Assembly (NCBI GenBank): GCA_030549335.1
Contig: CM060187.1
Span: 3,410,001 to 3,474,000, forward strand
DNA length: 64,000 bases
DNA from: Pontederia crassipes
Taxonomy: Eukaryota > Streptophyta > Magnoliopsida > Commelinales > Pontederiaceae
Direction of reading: 5' to 3'
Below are positions 19,200 through 32,208 of this stretch, in pieces. The first letter of the stretch is position 1. Each line of letters starts with the position of its first letter. The translations under genes were made by a program, and so were the position numbers. Below the pieces are notes generated by a model that worked only from the letters and a program-made list of their open reading frames with translations, was not told the DNA's origin and ran no database searches.

Positions 19200-19450
19200 C
19201 CTACAAACCTTGGAATACTAAATTCCACGTGAAATGATCACCCAGCTTTGCAACCGTAGGAAGGGCTACGTGGGTCCCGCGAGGAAGTAGGTGTCCGACG
19301 AAATGGCCGCGGGGGAAAGGATACCAAACTCGCCTGTGCGACGACGGGGCGCGCCACGTCATCAGAATCCCGATCGCAACGCTGTGGCGCGTGGACCCTC
19401 GTCGCCATGACACCGCGAGACTCAGTCCACGTATCGCATCGACGTGCGTG
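19200..19450. other. GC-rich stretch split by the LTR element, left part
   Basis: This unique-looking GC-rich segment abuts the 5' LTR. Together with 23781-24035 on the other side it may have been one continuous promoter-like region before the insertion. No coding frame here is convincing. Confidence 0.35.
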
Positions 19451-20117
19451 TGTCACGGGGTGTTTCCCGTGACACGAAGCGTGAAACCTCGCGGCACTAG
19501 TGCCGCTCAACTTATAGCCCTCGGCCGCTTAGCGCCGAAAACATGGAACACATGCAGCCACCCCGCACTGCGTAATATTGCGGAGTACCAAGTTATCCGC
19601 CCTTAGGGCATTTATCTTGTAAGGCCGTCCTTATGAATGGCCAAGTATGTGACGTTCTCGTAAGGTACGTCTTTTGCATCTTCAATATGTAACAAGACTC
19701 CTATACCTACGATACACTGGGAGGAGTTCACTAGTGCCTTCCGAGGCTCAATTGTATGCTATGTTTCATCATATTTAATACAAGTAAGCTTTCCTTTAAT
19801 TCTAGTGTCATGGCCTTGAGCGTGGGGTGGCAACCCACATCGGTGTCCCTTCGTGGCGTTCCGTGGTCCCTTCGTCGCCCCTTCGAACTTTAAGCGCCCA
19901 AGCGCCTACGTTAGTGCCGCAATGCACTAATGTCACGGTCTCGTGACGAGTAGTCCAACACTCCAGTCATGTCCGTGATTGAATACCTATAAGAGCGACT
20001 CTCGGCATAATGGTCTCGACCATAAAACTTCCGCTGCAAACTCAAAATAGGCTTGGCTAGGTGCCTATCCGTCTAGTCGCCGCACGTGGTCTAGTGTCCG
20101 AGAATGACCCCGTGATA
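19451..20117 (+). repeat. 5' LTR
   Basis: The left LTR of the element above starts TGTCAC. Its first 25 bases form a hairpin of their own: tgtcacggg, a short loop, then cccgtgaca. Confidence 0.92.
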
Positions 20118-22010
20118 AGTGGTATCAGAGCAGTTCTTCCTGCTCAGATTACCCAGCGACGATGACTCGCTTGTGTCGTCGCAACGTGCCCTGGCGTAGG
20201 AAATGTGCTTCCGCTCAAATACTTCATCACGCCTAGGTGCACTAGTACCATGGTCTTTGATCATGGACGCCAACGAGGAATGCATGGCAAGCCTCCTCGT
20301 CGCATGCCCAGTCGTGCCCCGCAGCATGTTCCTCATACACTCGTGTCGTGTCGAGGAACGTCCGTCATGCATCATGATGGCGGATTGATCGCCCCGCTTA
20401 ACCGGGACGGTCATGCGTCGCTCACTCGAGCAGATCAACCACCCCAGGTATACAGTCGAGAATCCTGAAGTGTCGCGCTGCGTCAAAGAGTAGCCATATG
20501 CTCCGCATGATGGTCTTGCGCTACTCATATCATGAGATCGCTTACACGAGCGTCGTGTAACTCGGAGGACCCGTGTCACATTCAGGGACTGTCGGTCATG
20601 CACTATCATGACGACCTGACGCTGCCCAGTATTTCGTGACGTCACATCGCATGCCCAGTCATGCAACGTGAAGTGCACAACCGCTTCACGGGAGAAGTTG
20701 GCTTAAATGCAAATATCAAGGTTCATGGTCCCTTTTCGGCCAAAGAATATCATCCTTTCGGCCAAGGAGCATCAATCACAAGCATCTTGTCGTGTCGCAG
20801 CCTCGCCTGCCACGCTACGATGACTTTTAGGAATGGAGCAAAGCGTTGATTACTTGCAAACACTCGCGGACGAGCTGTCAGCCTTGCCTGCCTCATCAAG
20901 TGTCGCCCCGCAAGCGGTGTGATGTCATCCATCGAGGAGTGGGACGAACCTGATACATGCCAACGTAAATCGACGCCTCAACTCAGCGACTAATTTGGCA
21001 AATGGTCTGAGCGTCGAGCATCGACGAACCTTGGCATACTGCTGTCAAGCGTTCTACCGCCAACCGAAGAAAGGAGTGCCCTTTCCTTTCGGACATCGCC
21101 TCGAGTAATCGAAGCGGCCTCCAAGAATCGCAATGCGAAGGTTTTGAAGGACACATTGGCGATGTCGTCCCTTCGGATGGAGATGGAGGTAATGTTGGGA
21201 GCTCATGCCACGAGTTCACTAACCGCAGTCCGCTTATCTAAGCGGAGCGTCTTCACAAGCATCCGCATGGATCAGTGAAGGCCCGGAACGGCTACTCTTT
21301 CGCAAGGGTCAAATCGTCCGGTGGACGAGTATGTCAAAGGTGTATGATTTAGGATGACAGGCACAATGACATTACTTTGTCCAAGGTGCGGACGGACGAG
21401 CATCTAAGGTGCATCCTCTTCGTGAACGAGCACAATGATCTCGCCCCGTCCATACCCCAAAGGGATTGTCAAAGCTTCAAAGGAGGTCCTAGGATCGGAA
21501 GAAGACATATCCCAAGAACCCTGCAAGATGTGGCAAACTCAGGATGACGTTGCCATCGCGACAATGTAGAATGTGACAAACATGCATCCCAGACATGGGA
21601 CAGAAAAAGTGGCAGTTCATCAATTATGCAAACCCTGACAAGTTGGGACTGGAGGTCAAGATCGCATTGTTCAGCATCGGCCAGATGGGCATGTTGAAGG
21701 AGGAAGTGAAAGGAATCACCGAACTCCGCCTACAGTGTTTCCAGGAGGATGAAGACCCAGTGTTGGAGCTCTTCAAGCAGAGGGGTTAGAAGATTTGGAT
21801 TAGGAAGGAGTTGGAACGACCAAATCGTCCAACCTCCGCTCACTAGTCGATGCTGCCAAGTCAATCGTGACAAGTGCCATACCACCAAAACCCTTGTGCA
21901 AGGGCAATGGTGGGGAGAGAAGCTCAAGTCGCAAGGAGGAAGCTACTTGTGCCGAAGACAAAGATCACCCATCGAAGCAGGAGAAGCGAGTCGAACCACA
22001 GGCACATGTG

Positions 22011-22880
22011 TGGAGACCCTCATCATCGCTCACTATAGCGACTGGGAGTGGACAAGGCGTAGAATGTTATACCAAAGAACATTGCTCCACCTCAAACCGT
22101 CGAGATATCTCTTGCCCACCAAGGGTAAGGTGGAGCTGTTCTCAAGGCTCGGCGGACGAAGGACTCAGCGTTGCAGCCATCTGCAACTTGGAGATAGCGA
22201 GTTGAACTACAAGAGAACGTGGGGAGACTCTCGTCGCCCACTATGGTGACTTGGATGGACAAGGCATGGATTGTCAGATCAAAGAACCTTGCACCGCCTC
22301 AAGATTGTCGAAACATCACCAAGGAGGAGGCGGTCCTGCGCTTTTCGTTCGGCAGAGGTATGGAAGACTCTACGTTGCAATTATTTGCAACATAGGGACG
22401 TTGAGTCAAACCCACAAAGAGACCTAAAGCGTCCCAAAGTATCCGTGGGAAGACTCTCGTCGCTCATCATAGCGACCCCAGGCACTCGAAGCAGACAAGC
22501 TACAAGCACCGACATCGGAAAGCTTGTGCTATTTCAAGCCGTCGAAATTCAAGAATGATCATCGAGGGTGAGATGGTCCCGTACTTCACATTCGACGGAA
22601 GGGATAACCTATGCTGCGGCCATCCGCAACATGAAGGCATCGAGTCAAGTCATGCAGGTCGAATGGCGAAACTCTTCATCGTGTTCTACACGACCCTGAG
22701 ACAACTCTTCTCCGCGCTATTCCTGAAGGCATGCAAGAGTTGTTTCACCCCCAAAGAAGACAAACCACACAAGTTGACGCTGCGCAAGTCGAAGAGAAGT
22801 GAAACCAACAGAGACTTGATGGACGGATAGTTGCTTGATGAAGTCAGACCGCACATGGCGGACTCCACTGACGCTGCACA
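22011..22880 (+). repeat. Degenerate ~215-bp tandem repeats inside the LTR element
   Basis: Similar unit starts, of the type ggagactctcgtcgcccac, occur at 22011, 22221, 22445 and about 22664, giving spacings of 210, 224 and 219. Inside each unit, motifs resembling gcagccatctgcaac and accgcctcaagattgtcg recur in order. The units are too diverged to form a shared reading frame. The end of the last unit is approximate. Confidence 0.65.
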
Positions 22881-23114
22881 AGTGATGACCCCGGATTGAA
22901 CGATGGATCAGCGAGCGAAATAGGCCTGAGGGAGGAGTCCTCAGCGAGATCCCAAGGAGCGGGCATTCCTGGCGTTGCGTGATGCTGGTGAAGTCGAAGT
23001 TAAGGCAAAGAAGGCAGAATTGAACGAGACAAGTGAAGTCAAGACTCAAGACGAAGGCCCCGAGAAAGCCCGGACAGCGACGTCGGGGGCGTCGCCAACT
23101 TTGGTGGGGGAGAA

Positions 23115-23780
23115 TGTCACGGGGCGTTTCCCGTGACACGAAGCGTGAAACCTCGCGGCACCAGTGCCGCTCAACTTATAGCCCTCGGTCGTTTAGCGTC
23201 GAAAACATGAAACACATACAGCCGCCCCGCACTGCGTAATATTGCGGAGTACCAAGTTATCCGCCCTTAGGGCATTTATCTTGTAAGGTAGTCCTTATGA
23301 ATGACCAAGTAGGTGACGTTCCCGTAGGGTACGTCTTTTGCATCTTCAATATGTAACAAGACTCCTATACCTACGGTACACTGGGAGGAGTTCACTAGTG
23401 CCTTCCGAGGCTTAATTGTATGTTATGTTTCATCATATTTAATACAAGTAAGCTTTCCTTTAATTATAGTGTCATGACCTTGAGCGTGGGGTGGCAACCT
23501 ACATCGGTATCCCTTCGTGGCGTCCCGTGGTCCCTTCGTCGTCCCTTCGGACTTTAAGTGCCCAAGCGCCTACGTTAGTGCCGCAACGCGCTAATGCCAC
23601 GGTCTCGTGACGAGTAATCCAACACTCTAGTCATGTCCGTGATTGAATGCCTATAAGAGCGACTCTCGGCATAGTCGTCTCGACCATAAACTTTCGCTGC
23701 AAACTCAAAACAGGCTTGACTAGGTATTTATCCGTCTAGTCGTCGCACATGATCTAGTATTCGAGAATGACCTCGTGACA
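23115..23780 (+). repeat. 3' LTR
   Basis: The right LTR directly follows the polypurine tract and ends in gtgaca at 23780. Confidence 0.92.
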
Positions 23781-24035
23781 CGTGCAACTACGCGATTATG
23801 ACCCTCCCTGGGACCCACCCGGTGTGGGCCCGGCCCACTTACTTTCGGGTACGTGGGGTCTGCCAGATGAATCGGAGAGAGGAAGGAAATCCATGGAAAG
23901 TCCGCGTGGTCTGGAAGGCAACCAACCAGCCAACCATCCAACTTGGACCGCCAGATTTTCAGGACTCTCTCTCCCCTCTTTCCTCTCTCTGTCTCTCTGT
24001 CGTATCTAATTCTCTCTCCCCTCTCACCATTTAAT
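23781..24035. promoter_or_regulatory. Promoter- or leader-like GC/CT-rich segment
   Basis: The segment has gggacccac and gtgggcccggcccac, which resemble plant TCP-type GGNCCCAC sites. A CT-rich tract (23960-24030) of the kind common in plant 5' leaders follows. No first exon comes after it, so the gene it may once have served is not visible. The assignment is speculative. Confidence 0.3.
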
Positions 24036-25555
24036 TTTCCTTTTTATGGTAAAATCAATGAAGGGCAATTAAATAATACCAGTCATCGTCTAAGACCTAT
24101 GTTCCTGTGGGCAGTTTTAATGGCATACCCATTGTTTTGGTCCTTGTACTACGGAAAATATCATGATTCCTTTTTTTTATCATTTTCCGCTAAATCAAAT
24201 TATAAGATACACTAACGTGAGTTGGAGTGAAGTAAATAACAGCTCATCATCGTTTAAGTAAAGGATGAAGTGAATAACAGTTCATCATCACTTAAACAAA
24301 GGTCTTGAGTTCAAGTGGATAGCAACTTCTCATCACTTAAGTAAATGTCTCGAATTTGAACCTTTGTAAATGCCAAAAATTTCTGTTGAGAATCTCACAT
24401 GTCGTAGCATGCTGTTCGAAATGACATCAGAATAGTCGAGTTCGATGGTAGATCGAGACTCCAACCCATGATTTGTGCGCATAACCCTTAGCATCAATTG
24501 AGTTGAACAATCAGTGTCACTTTTCGAACACTGGGTGGCAACCGAAAAAAGACTATCAAAGACTAATATAGATAATGATAAATTAAATATTTACATCAAA
24601 TGATATCTTAAGGTGTCTCGTTTGATACGAGAACAATCAAAAGTATTATAATTATTTCATAATATTTTACACATAAGGAATTAACTAATTAATTGAATAT
24701 CATTATTAAAAATATCAATGATTAAAATACGTTCAATATTCCTCTAACGCAAACGCAAAAAGGTGCTCTATAGGTTATATTAATTTATTTACATAGTTGT
24801 GATTTTTTTATCAAAAAAAAAAATAGCGTTGCCTAATTATGCACCATTGGAAACAAGTTTGTTTTGTAGAATTATAATGATTCTTTTATCTTCACACACT
24901 TGCCAGATATTAACAAGTTTTATTTTTATTTTCGATGACTGTCCCAAAAAAGGAAAAAAACAAAAAAAAAACAAAGAAAATGTGTAGTGAATCAGTGATG
25001 CTCATCAATCGTCATCAGTGAGCTGTATAGAATATTAGAATTCATGAATGAGAGTAGGTAGACACACGACTCCAACCACATATTTCAATGTGATGAAAAT
25101 TTGCTACGATTAGAATATTGCAAATTTTTTTCTTCTTTTTTTTGTGGGTAAAAAATGGCTACATTACTTGTGATATATTTTTTGTCGAATTACATTATGG
25201 GTTTACTTTAAATTTTTATGATTTTTTTATGTCTAAAGTTACATTATAAAAAGATAACAGAACATGTAGATTTTTTTTTTGAAAAAAAAAATTATCTTCT
25301 TTTTTTCTTACGTAAAAGAGGTTAGTAATTGCACAAAAATTGAAAGGTAAGCAACATTAAGTGAAAATATGTTATTGTTTAGGTAAAAACAATAAATTTT
25401 TAATCCTAAAATTACAGTAGATGAGGCAGGCATATTTTATTCATACCATACGAGTGAAATTACAAATATTGTAATAATATTTGATTTTCTTGATAAAGAG
25501 GGATATCTCATTAATCTTTTTGTTTCAAGAAGCATTTTATCCAACAAGCTTTTCA
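24036..25555. other. AT-rich intergenic, possible SINE remnant
   Basis: No gene is seen. The 24330-24530 part has gtctcgaatttgaacc and later phrases like those of dispersed short repeats with tRNA-like promoter boxes. This could be a decayed SINE, but ends and duplications were not found. The rest is homopolymer-rich AT DNA. Confidence 0.35.
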
Positions 25556-26665
25556 ATCAGTGTTTTTAAATCCGGCCTGGCTGGCCGATCGGATCGGTGT
25601 TCTACTAATAAAACGGATCATGGGTCAGTTCAAATTCGGACTACCTTTTGACCCGTGTTGGGCCGGTCAAATTCGGTCAAAACTCGGATTTGATCACTTA
25701 ACCCATCGATTTTTAGTGACTCGGCTAGTTATTTTTTTAAAAAAAAGGTTTACATAATTTTTGACTTTTCGCTAGGACCGACTCCTAGTTGCTACATGTG
25801 GCCACTCCCAACTCCCACACGATGACGCAAGGCGACGCGCCGCGTCCAGATCTCGCAAACGATCTTCAGCAGCGCGACTATTCAACGAAGACCGCCGTAG
25901 ATCCGACGACCACAACCTGGGTAGCACGGGCTTCTGCAACCGTAGATTCGACGACAACAGATCTGGCGACCACGGAGTCATAGATCTGGTAGCACAGGCT
26001 TCGACGACTGGCGATCTCCTTTGACGAACGTTCCTTTTGATCCGGCGATCGCTATCTATGATCCGACGATGCGCACACGATCTGGCGATCACCTATGATT
26101 CCCGTTGACTTTCCTTTGGGTGTGCACCACTTCCTTTAGTAGCGCAGATGTTGGTTGGTGGCGATGCTCGAACCAAGGCGCACCGTCCTTGATCGGCCAG
26201 GGTGTGCCGCCCCGGATCAGCTAAGGGAACACCTCTCATGAGGATCATGACTGGCCAAGGCACGCCTTGACAGGCTAGAATGTGCCTAGCCGATCAAGAT
26301 GCCTCCTGCCCGGCGGGGCGCGGCCATGGCTAGGTCAGGTCGCCCTTTGGCCGGCCAAGGCATGCCCTGGCAGCCTAGGCAGGCGCCTTAGCTTGCCAAG
26401 GCGCGTCTTATGCATCTAGGCTTAATTTTTTTACTAGTTGATGTTTTATATATTTAATTATATTTATTTGTTATTTTGTAGGAAATGACATCAGTTGTGA
26501 TTAAAAAAATTATTATGTCATTATTATTAGTGATACAATAATAATATTGTATGCATATTTTTATTATTTATATTAATTTATTATAATCCGTTTCAACCAT
26601 ACAGTCCGACCCAGTTTAACCTGACTCGTCTATCTAGCCGGGGCGAAGGCCACAGTGTTAATTGA
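25556..26665. repeat. GC-rich unclassified repeat or DNA transposon remnant
   Basis: A GC-rich block stands out from AT-rich surroundings. Phrases such as gatctggcgaccac and ggccaaggcgcgcc recur inside it. Its ends carry distantly similar inverted GGCCGG/GTCGGAC-type sequences, as in some Mutator- or hAT-like non-autonomous elements. Ends and target duplication could not be fixed. Confidence 0.35.
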
Positions 26666-27627
26666 AATTAATTATATTAACTAACTTTTACTAAGAGATT
26701 TTCGTCTTTTATTGCTATCAATCTTTTATTGCATGATAACTGCACTACTTATTGCCACGTGTTTCTTATACGAATGAAACGAACATATATAATATATATT
26801 TAATACGTGTTTCTTAATTAATCAGTCTCTTTATTGTTTTAATATAGCAATAATATTATTTTGAATTTAATATTTAAACCAAAATTTCACTTTCTCCTTT
26901 TTCTTTTGTTTTGGTAGGTATGCATTGAGGCAACTTGATTCGTATGATTTTTTTTTATAAAAAACTCATATATCATTTTCATCACCAGTCAAACATAGAC
27001 ATTGGCAAAATAAATAAATGAAGGGAAAGGTCAAAAGGTCGGATCTTTGACTTGGTATGGGCATCTAGGCATGGTGAAGTCAAATTGTGGTTTTCATTTG
27101 ACTGCTAATTTATATTCTTATAAGTACCCTTTGAAAAAAAAAAGTTAATTTTCTTTCAAATCGGTACGTCATTAGCTATGTTATTTGGAATTGTTATTTG
27201 TAATGAAAATTTATGAATTATTATTTGGAATAAAATTTTTTTTTGAGATGTTGCAAAAACTTAGATTCTTATTTGAAAGAAAAAAGTAACATTAAATATT
27301 AAAAGAGTGTTTGAATAACTATGTTAAGAATATAAATCTCTTCTCAATTATTTTAAGCTTTTATGAACATTAATTTGCACATCAATTTTAACATAATATC
27401 AAAATAAAAAAAAATCAAAGGTGAAAAATTTTAAACCTCGTTTGAGCACTTATTAAAAAATGAAAAATGATCAATAGTATTCTCCTTAATTTAATCGGAC
27501 TAAACTGAATGGGGTTGGATTGACTTGCCACTCCTGTGTAACAGTTGGCCACTTGGCCCCAAGGTTCATCGAGACACCAAAAAAAAAGAAAGAGTTCCAA
27601 CTTCCAAGTGCCGAATACTTTTAGCGC

Positions 27628-27684
<57 letters not shown>

Positions 27685-27796
27685 GTTCCCAAAATTTTAA
27701 CATAATATTTTAGTCTAATTAAAATATTATTTGCTTTAATTTTTTTATTCACACGAATTTAAAATATATTTTAACAGGTGAATAAAATAATTATAT
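26666..27796. other. AT-rich intergenic with (TA)n microsatellite
   Basis: No gene is seen. A (TA)n tract of about 50 bases runs from 27629 to 27681. Confidence 0.6.
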
Positions 27797-30700
27797 TATC
27801 GGGATAGAACATCAAGAATCGATGAATAATAAAAAATAACGAAAAAAAGAGAAGGATTTAACGTGGCAAAATATTTAATATGAACAAGAGAAAAATATCC
27901 ACAGGTAAAGAAGGTTATCGTAAAAAAATTCACTACGAGTAAAAGAGAGTACATCATGATAAAATTCTAATCTCGTCCGCTTTCGCCACATATCCTCATT
28001 TTTCCTTTTTTTTATTTTTTTTCTTTCATAATTTTTAGTACATGATACATAATTCAAAGCACATTACATTGACTTGAATTTTACAAAACTCTCCAAAAAT
28101 AAATGCTCAACATCTCTCCTTTGCCGCATGATTTATCTTTGCATAATGCTCGTCAAATCTGAATAATAGTTGAACTTGTGTAAACTCTTTGTCATCATAT
28201 CTATTAGATTGTCATGTGTGCTAATTTTCTGAACTTGAACATCTTGATTTTTCATAATGTCACGAACAAGATATCTCACATCAATATGTTTTATCCTTTC
28301 ATGATCCATTTGATTTTTTGTAAGATGTTTTGCACTTTGACTATTACAAAATATAATAGTTTCCTTCTTCATAATGAGCTCCCCAATTAATAATCTCAAC
28401 TAGATAGCTTCTTTTACAACTTCAATGATGGTCATGTATTCAATTTCAGTGGTGGATAATGCTATTGTATCATTCAAAATAGCTTTCCAACTTATAACAC
28501 AATCAGTAATAGTAAATACATAATCATTTAGGAACCTTCTTTTATCGAGATCTCCTGCAAAATTTAAATCAACATAGTCAACCAGTCCAACTGAATTTCT
28601 ACCAAATTCTAAGCATACATCAGAAGTATCTCTTAAATACCTCAGTATCCACTTAACAACTTCTCGATGCTTCTTTCCTAGATTAAACGTATTTCTACTA
28701 ACAACTGACAGCATGAGATATATTTGGACAAGTGCAAATCATTGCATATATACTGTTACCAACTGCACTATAGTAAGGAACTTTGATATTATATTTTGTC
28801 TTCATCAGATTGTGGTGAACAATGAAGCTAGGAGTTTAAAGTGTACATCAATCGATGTATTAATAGCTTTAGCATTATGTATTTCAAAACGCTTCAAAAA
28901 ATTTTCAATATACTTCTACTGAAATGGAAATAATCTTTCTGCGCTTCTATCTCTAGAAATTTGTATTCCCAAAATCTTCTTTGCTACTCCAAAATTCATC
29001 TCAAATTCAGAACTTAACTTATTTTTCAAAATGTTACTTTCATATATGTTTTTTGCTGCAATTAACATATCATCAACATAGAGCAATAAATAGATGAATG
29101 AACCATCGACAAGTTGATTCAAGTAACACAACTATCATACTTGCTTCTAGCAAAACCAATACTCATGAATGAATCAAACATTTTATACCACTACTGAGTG
29201 GATTGTTTAAGTCCATACAAGAACTTTTTTAGATGGCAAATTTAATCTTCTCTACCTTTAACATGAAAATCATTTGGCTCCTCCCTATATATAAATTCTT
29301 CAAGATCTCCATGTAAGAATGCGATTTTGACATCTAAATGTTCAAATTCAACATTCTCTAAAGTAACAATAGCAAGTAAAGTACGAATAGAAGTATATTT
29401 CACAACAGGAGAGAACACATCATGAAAATCAATGCCCTCCACTTGATTATAGTCTTTTGTCACCAATCTTGCTTTGTATTTTGTATCTTTATTATCGATT
29501 CCTTTTTTCTTTTTGAACACCCATTTGTAGCCAACAAAGTGGTTTTACAAGTTCCCAAGTATCATTGTTCTATAGGGATTTCATCTCATCTTTTATTGCT
29601 ATTAACCACTTATTATAATTAGAAGTTTGAATAGCTTCAAAATAAGAGGAATGATCAAGTAATTCGATATCTTCAATAACACTTAATGCATATGCCACAA
29701 GTTCTTCAAACCCGAGTCTCTGAGTGCTTTTATTTCTCTCCTCTCTGTCACGAGCTAACATGTATTGTCGCTGAGGCTGAGATGATGTGTGAACTTTAGG
29801 AGTATTTAGAGCATCATTCTTTTCATGATAGACAAGTCCTTTATCGAGTGAAGCATTATAAATTCATAAAAAAGTAACATCTCTACTAATAATAAATTTT
29901 TTGATTTCAAGACACCATAATCTATAACCTTTAACACCAGATTTATAACTAAGAAATATGCACTTTCTATCTCTAGATTCAAACTTTCCATAATTAACAT
30001 GTGCATATGCAGGACAATTGAAAACTCTTAAATGTGAATAATTAGGAGTATTATCTAACTACACCTTTTTAGAAATTTTCAAGTCTACGGTGAGGAGACC
30101 GATTACTAAGTGACATGCCTGACAACTTCTGTCCAAAACTCCTTGTCAAGTCCTACATTTGATAATATACATCGAGCTCTTTCTAGTAGAGTTCCGTTTT
30201 TTCTTTCTACGACTCTATTTTGCTGTGGAGTTTTCACAATTGTGCGATGCCTTACATTCTTTGTCACAAAATTCATCGAACTTAGAATTATAGAATTTTA
30301 ATCCATTATCAATTCTCAACCTTTTAACAACTTTTTCAGATTTCTTCTCTAGCAAAATCTTTCACAATTTGAATGTTTCAAATACATTATCTTTATGATT
30401 CAAAAAATAAACCCAAACTTTTCTAGAGAAGTCATTAATAAATGTCAACAAATACCTATTTTCTCATTTTGAAGAAAACTGAGAAAGACCCCATAAATCT
30501 AAATTAATGTAGTCAAGGGTTCCTTTCATCTTATGAATAGTTGAGTCGAAACTAACTCTTCTGTTTTCCAAATATACAATGCTCACACAGTTCTAATTTT
30601 TTAACTTTTGCACCAGGAAGAAGACTTATGTTGTTGAGAACTTGCATGTCCTTCTCACTCATATGGCCAAAACGCATATGTCTTAACTTTGTGCAATCTT

Positions 30701-32208
30701 CCTATGAGGTAGATGAGACTGTTGTTGAACCTGTCACCGTCGAATCTTGGAGAACATACAAGTTACCGATTTTGAGGTCTTTCATCAACACAAGAGCACC
30801 ACGAGAAATATTCATTCCATTAAACTCAATAACAATTTTGCAACCATTTGAGTCTAATACACTGAACGAAATGAGATTCTTCTTCAAATCAGGAATATGT
30901 CGGACTTCAGATAATGTTCTAATAATTCCATCATGCATCTTAATCTAGATGAACCCAATACCAATAATCTTACAGCCAACGTTGTTCCTCATAAGAACGA
31001 CTTCACCTTCAACATATGGTATGAGCACCCAGAATCGATGATCCATTCACTCAATGATATGAATTTGTTTGATGTTGTTACCAACAGAACATCTTCATTC
31101 TCGCTTTATGTTACAATGGCATCTGCAACATCAGCTTTCTGATTTTCCTTCTCATTGCTCTCGTTAATCATTTTATTATTATTCTGCACTCTGCTTTGAT
31201 ATGATCCTTCTTTTTATAATAATTGCAAACTTTATCTCTATTCTTTGACTTAGATCTGGATCTATCTTGATTTTGATTTCTTAACTGATATTTGCCTCTT
31301 GCGATTAGATATGAGGCTTGATCATCAGATTTACTGATTCATTCCAATTCGTTATCCAACTTTTCTTTGCTCAACAGTCTACCCTTAACATCTTCAAACG
31401 CGAGTTTGTCCCTACCGTAGATAATCTTTTCTTTAAAGGTTTTATATGAAGATGACATAGAATAAAAGACTAATAGGGTCTGATCTTCATCATCAACTTT
31501 TACATCTACGCTATTCAAATCATTGATTAGAACGATGAATTCTTTGTGATTTGATCGACGTACCTTCGATCATACGAAAGATGTACAATCGCTGCTTCAA
31601 CACAAGTTGATTCTCTAGGGTTTTCATCAAATATAGAGTTTTTTACTTCGTCCAGAGATCAGCCGTCATCTTCTTTGTGAGAACTTTCTAAAGAACATCG
31701 TTCGTTAGACACAATTGAATCGCAGACATTGTCTTCTCGTCGAGTTCCTCCTACGCGGACGTCTCCATGGACTCGATAGTGCCTTCTTCAACCCGTTCTG
31801 AACCAAGATGGCAAACGTCCGAACTTACCACAGACTGAAATTTGTATTTCCGTCGAACTTATCGATGTCGAATTTCGTTGTAGTCATCTTCACGGAAAGA
31901 AACTCGACTCTAATACCAATTTGTTGAGATAGAATCTCGAGGATCGATGAGCAATAAAAAGCAACGAAAGAAAGAGAAGATGAATACATATGTTTAACAT
32001 GGTAAAATCATCTTGATCAATGTGAACAAGAGAGAAACATTCACGGACAAAGGATGTCGCCGTTAGAAAAAATCTACTATAAGCAAAGAAGAGTACATCA
32101 TGATAAATCCTAACCCCATCTGCTTTCGTCATATATTCTCATTTTTCCTTTTTCTCAACTTTTTCTTTCATAATTTTAGGTACATGGTACATAATTCAAG
32201 GCACATCA
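27797..32208 (-). mobile_element. Decayed Ty1-copia retrotransposon
   Basis: Related direct repeats lie at 27797-28112 (3' LTR for the minus strand) and 31922-32208 (5' LTR). Next to the 5' LTR is a tRNA-Met-like primer site, tggtattagagtc; next to the 3' LTR is a purine tract, aaaggagaga. Between them, minus-strand coding fragments appear in copia order from right to left: a gag zinc-knuckle remnant near 31190-31260 with one Cys lost, gag-pre-integrase (30938-30702), integrase remnants (30600-29800), reverse transcriptase (29520-28916, including LLLYVDDMLIA) and RNase H (28714-28133, with ADVRYLVRD-like and LTKNQMDH segments). Frames are broken repeatedly, so it cannot act on its own. The outer ~100 bp of the 5' LTR seem lost next to a TA tract. 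Confidence 0.9.

Larger units (their letters stand above)
19451..23780 (+). mobile_element. LTR retrotransposon lacking recognisable gag-pol
   Basis: Two direct repeats of 667 and 666 bp (19451-20117 and 23115-23780) begin tgtcacgggg and end in gtgaca (gtgata in the left copy). Two bases after the left LTR is a tRNA-Met primer-binding site, tggtatcagagc (20120-20131). The polypurine tract gtgggggagaa precedes the right LTR at 23104-23114. A hand count gives about 46 substitutions between the LTRs, roughly 7%, mostly C/T and G/A. Flanks share cgtg, a possible short target duplication. The 3.0-kb interior has no protease, integrase, reverse transcriptase or RNase H motif and is broken by stops. 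It is best described as a non-autonomous element; superfamily not determinable. Confidence 0.9.
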
